Shown here: one piece after another, positions 1 through 3,867 of the stretch | Layout of the letters: the number at the start of each line of letters is the position of its first letter | How positions within the stretch are numbered: the first letter of the stretch is position 1 | NCBI GenBank assembly: GCA_046349775.1 | Contig: JAXMBS010000125.1 | Span: forward strand, 1 to 5,101 | Direction: 5' to 3' | Length of the DNA stretch: 5,101 nucleotides | DNA from: JAEUIG01 sp046349775 | GTDB taxonomy: Bacteria; Planctomycetota; Planctomycetia; Planctomycetales; Planctomycetaceae | Translations under genes and position numbers: made by a program | Notes under the pieces: model-generated | The model's database searches: none | Seen by the model: only the letters and a program-made list of their open reading frames with translations | Told to the model about the DNA's origin: nothing

Positions 1-384
1 CCCGTTCCACACGGCATACTGGATCGGCGCCGCGCCGCGGTACTTCGGCAACAGCGAGCCGTGGAGGTTGATCGCGCCCAGCCGCGGAATCTGCAGCAGT
101 TTCGTGGAGAGGATCTGGCCGTACGCCGCGACAACGAACAAGTCGGCGTTCAGTGCGCGGAGCTGGTCCAGCGATTCCGGGCTGCTGGCTTTCTCCGGCT
201 GGAGGACCGGCACGCCACGTTGCAGTGCGAGTTCCTTGAGCGGATTCACATGCTGATGGTGCCCGCGGCCGGTCCGGTCGGGCTGAGTGACGAGCGCGAC
301 GACTGAATGTGGCGAATCCAGGAGGCTGCGGAACGCCGATAGCGCGAACTCGCCGGTCCCCAGCATGGCGATGCGCAGCGGCAC
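1..384 (-). CDS. fmt: Methionyl-tRNA formyltransferase, N-terminal part (cut by window edge)
   Basis: This enzyme transfers the formyl group of 10-formyl-tetrahydrofolate to initiator Met-tRNA in the cytoplasm. The visible 128 residues are the start of the formyltransferase Rossmann domain. They begin PLRIAMLGTGEFA, continue with VTQPDRTGRG near residue 35, and include INLHGSLLPKYRGAAPIQ near residue 105. The catalytic Asn and His fall at N106 and H108, the same numbers as in the E. coli enzyme; the catalytic Asp and the C-terminal tRNA-binding domain lie outside the window. The start is a GTG at 384, chosen because the family begins a few residues before the first beta strand and because GAGG lies six bases upstream. 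The later in-frame ATG (residue 7) would cut into that strand. The gene begins 3 bases after the def stop, so it is probably translationally coupled to def. Identity is secure; only the right-hand end of the gene (its N-terminus) is present. Confidence 0.96.
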   Translation of the reverse strand, partial: MPLRIAMLGTGEFALSAFRSLLDSPHSVVALVTQPDRTGRGHHQHVNPLKELALQRGVPVLQPEKASSPESLDQLRALNADLFVVAAYGQILSTKLLQIPRLGAINLHGSLLPKYRGAAPIQYAVWNG

Positions 385-387
385 GGC

Positions 388-394
388 TCACCTC
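388..394 (-). promoter_or_regulatory. Shine-Dalgarno site for fmt, inside the def stop
   Basis: On the minus strand this reads GAGGTGA, and its last three bases are the TGA stop of def. GAGG stands six bases before the GTG start of fmt. It supports the GTG start and suggests that ribosomes finishing def reinitiate on fmt. Confidence 0.6.
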
Positions 395-987
395 ACGTTG
401 GACAGATCGCCGTTGCCGTCGGCCAGTTGTTTGAGACGTGCCCGCAACTCGTCATCCGTGGGGGTTTCGCCCAGCGATTGCCGGCGCGCGTATTCCGCGG
501 CGAAGTCGGCGACTTTGGGGGCGACTTCCTCACGGACCGCCTCTTCGAGCCGGTCGATGAACAGGATGCCGTCGAGGTGATCGATCTCGTGCTGCACTGC
601 CCGTGCGCCGAGCTCCGTCAAATCGGCTTCAAACAACTGGCCATCGAGGTCGAACGCCTCCACGGTCACGCCTTCCGAGCGTTTGACGTCCGCATACAGC
701 CCCGGCAGGCTCAGGCAGCCTTCTTCGGCGAGCGCCGTCCCCTTCCGCTTGATGATCTGCGGATTGATGAACACCAGTTCTTCGTCGATCTCTTCCGCCT
801 CGCCGGAGAGATTGGCGACAAAGAACCGGAACGGGAGCGCGACCTGGTTGGCGGCCAGACCGATGCCGTTGGCCGCGTACATCAGCTCAAACATCCGGCG
901 AATAACCGCGCGCAGCGGCTCGTCGATCCGCTTCACATCGGTGGACTTCCAGCGGAGAGCCGGATGGGGGTAGGTGACAATCTCCAT
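388..987 (-). CDS. def: Peptide deformylase
   Basis: This cytoplasmic metalloenzyme removes the formyl group from the N-terminal methionine of new proteins, reversing the step made by Fmt. All three family motifs are present in the 199-residue product: GIGLAANQ at 41-48, EGCLS at 89-93 with metal ligand C91, and HEIDH at 133-137 with ligands H133 and H137 and catalytic E134. The protein is about 30 residues longer than the E. coli enzyme because of a charged, probably helical C-terminal tail (about residues 147-199). ATG 987 is chosen because MEIVTYPHPAL matches the family N-terminus. The frame stays open upstream to a TTG at 1077, but those 30 codons look nothing like the family. The Shine-Dalgarno is weak: GGGAG ends 13 bases before the start. 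It is first in a def-fmt unit. Confidence 0.96.
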   Translation of the reverse strand: MEIVTYPHPALRWKSTDVKRIDEPLRAVIRRMFELMYAANGIGLAANQVALPFRFFVANLSGEAEEIDEELVFINPQIIKRKGTALAEEGCLSLPGLYADVKRSEGVTVEAFDLDGQLFEADLTELGARAVQHEIDHLDGILFIDRLEEAVREEVAPKVADFAAEYARRQSLGETPTDDELRARLKQLADGNGDLSNVR

Positions 988-1093
988 CGCCGCGACAGTT
1001 CTCCCGCCGCCGGACGCGTCAGGTTCCGGACTGAGGTCGCCGGGGGGGTGAACGTCGCGGCAGTCATGCTCGGTCAATCATGAGGCCGGCGGC

Positions 1094-1122
1094 ATTATAG
1101 CGGCGACTGCGCGCGACGACAG
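1094..1122 (-). promoter_or_regulatory. Candidate promoter of def-fmt
   Basis: On the minus strand a perfect TATAAT occupies 1094-1099. Seventeen bases upstream, at 1117-1122, CTGTCG is only a weak match to TTGACA. An A/T-rich hexamer is conspicuous in this GC-rich gap, and it points towards def. Transcription would begin near 1087, leaving a leader of about 100 bases before the def ATG at 987. Confidence 0.4.
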
Positions 1123-1209
1123 GCGGCGTGCCGCCTGAGCACGTCGCCTGTTCAATCGGAAGACGGAGCCGGACCCGGCACCGCCGGTGCACGACCGAAT
1201 ACCGAGCGC

Positions 1210-1226
1210 CACTGGCCCTGCCAGTG
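1210..1226 (+). repeat. REP-like palindrome, copy A
   Basis: The site reads CACTGGC-CCT-GCCAGTG: a perfect 7-bp stem with a 3-base loop. It is preceded by CGC where copy B has TGC, so it belongs to the same family. It differs from copy B by one base in the loop. Confidence 0.7.
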
Positions 1227-1241
1227 TCGTCGGGAATTGCT

Positions 1242-1264
1242 GGGTGCCACTGGCTCTGCCAGTG
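1242..1264 (+). repeat. REP-like palindrome, copy B (with GGGTGC head)
   Basis: The copy consists of a GGGTGC head followed by CACTGGC-TCT-GCCAGTG, with the 7-bp stem at 1248-1254 and 1258-1264. The asymmetric head gives the element an orientation; copies A and B point the same way. I recall sequences of this type as common between genes in planctomycete genomes, but no search was possible here. Confidence 0.75.
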
Positions 1265-1295
1265 CTGCCTCAAATCGCAAGCGCAATTCGACTGG

Positions 1296-1318
1296 CACGG
1301 GCAGGGCCCGTGGCACCC
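1296..1318 (-). repeat. REP-like palindrome, copy C (inverted, compensated stem)
   Basis: On the minus strand it reads GGGTGC-CACGGGC-CCT-GCCCGTG. Compared with copy B, the T-A pair in the stem is a G-C pair, so both partners changed together and the hairpin is preserved. It faces copy B head to head across 1242-1318: 12 of 13 bases of GGGTGCCACTGGC can pair with copy C, giving a larger doublet. It lies 23 bases past the stop of the Cys-rich gene and could protect or end that transcript, but no T-run follows. Confidence 0.7.
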
Positions 1319-1340
1319 GGCGCGATCATTCAGGCCGATT

Positions 1341-1643
1341 TCAGTACGTCGGCAGAACGTCGAGCGGCGCCGCTGCGACCACCGGATACGGGGCCGCGGC
1401 ATACGTCGGACCGATCGACAGGCCGGCGGTGAAGCTCGCACCCGGAGCATACGCGCTGGTCGGGGCGTACATGGCGCCGTATCCACCCGGCGAGCAGGGG
1501 GAGCAGGCAGGAGCGGCCGGCGCACAGGCCGGGGCATAGCCGCAGCCGCCGCCGTAGCCGCCGCACAGCGGGGCGAGGCAGCAACAGCCGGTCGAGGCGC
1601 TCAGGACGGCCAGGCAGGCCGACAACAGGGCAAAACGCTTCAT
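1341..1643 (-). CDS. Small Cys/Gly/Pro-rich secreted protein, probable lipoprotein
   Basis: This is a 100-residue protein of unknown function. It begins MKRFALLSACLAVLSASTGC, a positively charged start plus hydrophobic stretch ending at a lipobox-like S-T-G-C with C20 as the probable lipidated residue. Serine at -3 is not the preferred leucine, so plain signal-peptide cleavage is possible. The mature part has eight cysteines crowded into residues 20-50 (C20, 21, 22, 27, 34, 40, 47, 50) among Gly, Tyr, Ala and Pro. Residues 51-100 have no cysteine and are rich in AP, YAP and AAP motifs, so they are probably extended. AGGA eight bases before ATG 1643 supports the start. Short proteins of this style occur in planctomycetes as envelope proteins, but nothing here shows a partner or activity. 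It stands alone between two gaps. Confidence 0.75.
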   Translation of the reverse strand: MKRFALLSACLAVLSASTGCCCLAPLCGGYGGGCGYAPACAPAAPACSPCSPGGYGAMYAPTSAYAPGASFTAGLSIGPTYAAAPYPVVAAAPLDVLPTY

Positions 1644-1872
1644 GGAGACGTTCCTTTACGAGGGAGGCGACAAGAGTCGTGCACGTTCGGTTTTCGGCGG
1701 CCGCAGCACCGACGGCCAAAGCCGACAGACTGCGAGCGCACCTGAACAGGAGACCGCGCATCAGCACGGCCGGCCCGGCAGGCCCAAAAACTGGGAGGGG
1801 ATCGTCGAGACGAAGGGAGGGGGAAGTGACGATCGGACGTGGCCGGCCACGAAGGACCGGATACGGGGCGGG

Positions 1873-1901
1873 ACGATAGGCCTTCGTCCCGAATGCGTCA
1901 A
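1873..1901 (-). promoter_or_regulatory. Candidate promoter of the Cys-rich gene
   Basis: On the minus strand TTGACG (1896-1901, five of six to the sigma-70 -35 consensus) is followed after exactly 17 bases by TATCGT (1873-1878, four of six to TATAAT). It points at the gene starting at 1643. The start point would be near 1866. Confidence 0.45.
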
Positions 1902-1917
1902 GACGGTTTCTTGAGTC

Positions 1918-1958
1918 AAAATCCGCGAATCCTCCGACGTCAGCAAGACTCGCAGGAT
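1918..1958 (-). terminator. Weak terminator-like hairpin after the sulfatase gene
   Basis: On the minus strand ATCCT-g-CGA (1950-1958) can pair with TCG-g-AGGAT (1929-1937) around a 12-base loop, with one internal mismatch. TTTT follows at 1918-1921 after a short gap. It begins 24 bases past the TAG of the sulfatase. The stem is imperfect and the T-run short, so this is only a possibility. Confidence 0.22.
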
Positions 1959-1982
1959 CACAGACTTGCGGCGCGACGTGGC

Positions 1983-2486
1983 CTAGTTCCCCGCCGGCAA
2001 CGTCGGATCTTGCCACGACTTGCGCCAGCCAGTCAGACGCGCGCGGAGTTCGTCTCGCACCGCCGACCGGTCTGCCGACAGCGACAGGTCGGCGATTTCG
2101 TCGGGGTCGCTCCCCAGATGGAAAAGCTGCTCTCGGTCCGCCTGCGGGTACACGATGTACTTCCACTCGGCCGTGCGAATCCCCCTCTGGAACGGGCCGA
2201 AGTGTGTGAAGACCGCATCGTGGATGCAGGCTTCGGTGTCGCGGAACACCGCCGCGAGACTGCGGCCGTCGAGATCGTCCGGTGCCGGCACTCCGGCGAA
2301 TTCACACAGTGTCGGGTACAGGTCGCGCAGATAGCACTGGGCGGCCGTCTGTTTGCCGGCCGGAACTCCTGGACCACGTACGATCAGCGGCACGCCAATC
2401 GTATGCTCGTACATGTTCTGCTTCCCGCGCAGGCCGTGGCTGCCAATCGCCAGGCCGTGGTCGCTGGTGAACACGACGATCGTGTT
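1983..2486 (-). CDS. Sulfatase, C-terminal fragment as it reads
   Basis: Authentic sulfatase sequence in this frame starts with NTIVVFTSDHG at 2486 and runs to the TAG at 1983. It includes GLRGKQNMYEHT, GVPLIVRGPGVPAG, a LYPTLCEFAG segment and the C-terminal subdomain ending TLPAGN. The open frame extends back to 2795, but that upstream part is mostly out-of-frame translation apart from short islands such as HLFDHGENRTAG. No start codon with a good ribosome site precedes the true C-terminal part, so it is unlikely to be made alone. Confidence 0.7.
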   Translation of the reverse strand, partial: NTIVVFTSDHGLAIGSHGLRGKQNMYEHTIGVPLIVRGPGVPAGKQTAAQCYLRDLYPTLCEFAGVPAPDDLDGRSLAAVFRDTEACIHDAVFTHFGPFQRGIRTAEWKYIVYPQADREQLFHLGSDPDEIADLSLSADRSAVRDELRARLTGWRKSWQDPTLPAGN

Positions 2487-2721
2487 GTTCGCGGCGCCCG
2501 GTCTGGTCGAGAGCCCTTCAGCATTCGTCCAATTTGCGCGTCCATGTGCGAAATGACCGCGTAATACGGCCAGTTGCATTGTCCTGCGATGTTCGTGGGA
2601 CTGCAAACAGCAGCTCATCCCGGCCGTGCGGTTTTCACCATGATCGAACAGGTGCCGAGGGTGCGAAGCTGCGGCAGTGGAATGTCGGCGGGATCGTAAC
2701 GAAACTCGGTACCTGGCAGGA

Positions 2722-3402
2722 TCAGCAGTTCGTGCGGCGGCAATGAAGGTCGTGCAGAAAGAACGGTCCGTCTCGCGGCAGCGAGAGAAACTCAAGGGCC
2801 GCGTTGGCCAGCACCGTACTGATGTCCGGCGTCAGGCCGACGCCGAGTTCCGGCCGCAGCGTCCCATCGTCCGTCTGGAAGACCCAGCCGACGTAGCCGG
2901 TCACGGGACGCCCGCGCCAATCAGTGGGGTAGGTCAGCGGCAAAGCTTCGCCGCCGCCGGCGAACAGGCCGGCTGCTGTGGCGTACCCGCGCGTCGAAGG
3001 CCGACCGGTCGTGTGCCATTTGCCGGTGTAGCAGGTGGCGTAACCGGCGTCGCGCAGCACTTCCGCCAGACAGCGGACGTTGTCGACGGGAGTGAACCCG
3101 TAATCGTGGTGTCCGTTCCGAAGTCCGTCGCGGCCGGTCAGCAGTTCCGCCCGGCTGGCGACGCAGATCGGCGACGCCGTGACGGCTCGCGTGAACGTCA
3201 GCCCCTCCCGCACCAGCCGGTCGAGGGCCGGCGTGCGGATCCGATCGTTGCCGAGCGCATGGATCGTGTCGGCGCGCTGATCGTCCGTGACGATCAACAA
3301 GATGTTGGGGAGCGACTCTGCTCCCTCGACATCGACTGCGAGCGCCAGCAGTCCGGCGATCAGGCCCAGTCGCCATTGGCCGCGCCGGTCCAAACTGCTC
3401 AT
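2722..3402 (-). CDS. Sulfatase, N-terminal fragment as it reads
   Basis: This frame gives 226 residues with the signal peptide, both N-terminal metal-binding Asp residues (D40, D41), the formylglycine site (C80) and the GKWH motif. It leaves the sulfatase frame after PFFLH at about 2752, and the last nine residues (DLHCRRTNC) are out-of-frame. ATG 3402 overlaps the TGA of the upstream hpf-type gene as ATGA. GGAGA sits too close to it to be an ideal Shine-Dalgarno, so translation probably depends on coupling. Confidence 0.8.
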   Translation of the reverse strand: MSSLDRRGQWRLGLIAGLLALAVDVEGAESLPNILLIVTDDQRADTIHALGNDRIRTPALDRLVREGLTFTRAVTASPICVASRAELLTGRDGLRNGHHDYGFTPVDNVRCLAEVLRDAGYATCYTGKWHTTGRPSTRGYATAAGLFAGGGEALPLTYPTDWRGRPVTGYVGWVFQTDDGTLRPELGVGLTPDISTVLANAALEFLSLPRDGPFFLHDLHCRRTNC

Positions 3403-3740
3403 TCTCCGCTCGCCGACATGCGGCCTTTCTTGTGGCCGAGCTTGCCAATCGCCCGCTCCAGATTCCGGTGCAACACGTCGATGGCGCCGGCGATGGCTTC
3501 GTCGATCGTCCCCGCGTGATGGCTCGCGGCAATCGGATCGAAGCCCGACACCCGCGCCTCCATCAGGCAGCGTTTGTCGTCCTCCCCCTTCTTGCTGCTA
3601 TTGACGTCGGTGAGATGCACCTCGACGCGCGTGATCTGCGGACCGTAGTGTCTCAACGCGTCGCTCACGTCGGCAGCGACCCGGCTCGACAGTTCAGCCG
3701 ACCCGTGTACGTGATTGTCTGTGTGGACTTGGACCTGCAT
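3399..3740 (-). CDS. Short HPF/RaiA-type ribosome-associated hibernation factor
   Basis: This 113-residue protein resembles the short S30AE/HPF family, whose members bind the 30S decoding channel and keep ribosomes inactive in stress or stationary phase. It starts MQVQVHTDNHVHG, has ITRVEVHLTDVNS at 36-48, a charged KKGEDDKRCLMEAR stretch at 50-63, a HHAGTIDEAI helix start at 74-83, and a basic tail HKKGRM. The order of strands and helices fits the RaiA fold; there is no long-form dimerisation domain. The start is ATG 3740, with AGGAG six bases upstream. The earlier ATG at 3764 has no ribosome site and lies almost on the predicted transcription start. The stop overlaps the sulfatase start by four bases. 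Whether it inhibits translation or has another S30AE role is inferred from family only. Confidence 0.88.
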   Translation of the reverse strand: MQVQVHTDNHVHGSAELSSRVAADVSDALRHYGPQITRVEVHLTDVNSSKKGEDDKRCLMEARVSGFDPIAASHHAGTIDEAIAGAIDVLHRNLERAIGKLGHKKGRMSASGE

Positions 3741-3746
3741 GAGCGT

Positions 3747-3751
3747 CTCCT
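3747..3751 (-). promoter_or_regulatory. Shine-Dalgarno site of the hpf-type gene
   Basis: The minus strand reads AGGAG, six bases before ATG 3740. This decides the start in favour of 3740 over the in-frame ATG at 3764. Confidence 0.75.
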
Positions 3752-3768
3752 GTGTGTGTCGCATGATG

Positions 3769-3796
3769 ATAATGAAGTGTCCCGGACAGTTGTCAA
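3769..3796 (-). promoter_or_regulatory. Promoter of the hpf-sulfatase operon
   Basis: On the minus strand a perfect TTGACA (3791-3796) is followed after 16 bases by CATTAT (3769-3774, four of six to TATAAT). The 16-base spacer contains the complete palindrome TGTCCGGGACA, so a protein bound there would block RNA polymerase. Transcription would begin near 3762. Confidence 0.55.
3777..3789. promoter_or_regulatory. Palindromic operator-like site 1
   Basis: The plus strand reads GTGTCCCGGACAG. Its core TGTCC-C-GGACA (3778-3788) is a perfect 5-bp dyad around one central base, typical of a binding site for a dimeric regulator. It lies between the -35 and -10 elements of the hpf-type promoter and is the exact reverse complement of site 2. 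Confidence 0.55.
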
Positions 3797-3831
3797 AGCG
3801 TCGTTTTCAGGAGTGCCGACGGTCCTTTCAC

Positions 3832-3844
3832 CTGTCCGGGACAC
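3832..3844. promoter_or_regulatory. Palindromic operator-like site 2
   Basis: The plus strand reads CTGTCCGGGACAC, the exact reverse complement of site 1. Its core is TGTCC-G-GGACA (3833-3843), centred 55 bases from site 1. It ends 23 bases before the MFS start codon and would cover the -35 region if that transcript starts at or near the ATG. Confidence 0.55.
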
Positions 3845-3855
3845 CGCCTGCCCGC

Positions 3856-3861
3856 TAATCT
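3856..3861 (+). promoter_or_regulatory. Possible -10 element of a leaderless MFS transcript
   Basis: TAATCT ends six bases before ATG 3868 and matches the three most conserved -10 positions (T, A and the final T). With no Shine-Dalgarno before the ATG, the spacing fits a transcript that starts at the start codon. Operator-like site 2 would then lie over the -35 region. This is a weak motif and the reading is an inference. Confidence 0.25.
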
Positions 3862-3867
3862 GGCTGC

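Larger units (their letters stand above)
988..1340. other. Gene-free gap between def and the Cys-rich protein gene
   Basis: This 353-base gap has no open frame with recognisable protein sequence. It contains the def promoter candidate near 1094-1122, a small hairpin GCACCG-C-CGGTGC at 1178-1190, and three REP-like palindromes between 1210 and 1318, each described separately. Both flanking genes are on the minus strand, so the repeats sit 3' of the Cys-rich gene and 5' of def. Confidence 0.7.
1644..1982. other. Gene-free gap and probable 5' leader of the Cys-rich gene
   Basis: This 339-base gap holds no convincing gene. It contains the promoter candidate at 1873-1901, a perfect 14-base palindrome CGTGGCCGGCCACG at 1838-1851, a 7-bp inverted repeat (GATCGTC at 1800-1806, GACGATC at 1828-1834) enclosing a purine-rich run, and a weak terminator-like hairpin near the sulfatase end. 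If the promoter is right, the Cys-rich gene has a leader of about 220 bases, long for a gene of 300 bases. Confidence 0.55.
1983..3402 (-). pseudogene. Secreted sulfatase, reading frame broken in the middle
   Basis: The whole locus is one arylsulfatase-type gene, expected to hydrolyse sulfate esters outside the cytoplasm. A signal peptide (about residues 1-28, hydrophobic core LGLIAGLLALAV) precedes the alkaline-phosphatase-fold domain. The 5' part has the metal-binding TDD (D40, D41), the modification site C80-V-A-S-R84 followed by TG, and GYATCYTGKWH at 120-130. The 3' part has TIVVFTSDHG, with metal-binding D and H, and GKQNMYEHT. Between them, within 2487-2751, the frame changes about nine times while the stretches between the breaks still read as sulfatase. 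As written the gene cannot make a full enzyme. If the breaks are sequencing errors, it is a normal sulfatase of about 470 residues. The substrate cannot be told. It starts inside the stop of the hpf-type gene. Confidence 0.85.

Noticed and set aside
988..1077. Longer def starting at the TTG at 1077
   Set aside because: The added 30 residues have no family similarity, whereas ATG 987 gives the usual deformylase N-terminus.
427..1083. Long plus-strand open frame (218 codons) opposite def
   Set aside because: It is antisense to an unmistakable peptide deformylase and shows no recognisable protein features; GC-rich genes often leave such open antisense frames.
1210..1318. CRISPR array
   Set aside because: There are only three short copies, one of them inverted, with unequal spacers; they are self-palindromic units rather than repeat-spacer units.
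1838..1851. Perfect 14-base palindrome as a definite operator
   Set aside because: It is a single GC-only-centred copy in GC-rich DNA, not near a promoter element, so it is noted only within the gap description.
1330..2166. Minus-strand open frame (278 codons) across the Cys-rich gene, its leader and the sulfatase end
   Set aside because: It is out of frame with both real genes, is Arg/Pro-rich and has no domain.
2487..2751. Programmed ribosomal frameshifting in the sulfatase
   Set aside because: About nine shifts in 265 bases, mostly in the same direction and without slippery heptamers or a stimulatory structure, cannot be a recoding signal.
2677..3519. Long plus-strand open frame (280 codons) opposite the sulfatase and hpf-type gene
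   Set aside because: It crosses two real genes on the other strand, and its translation is Arg/Ala/Gly-rich with no motif.
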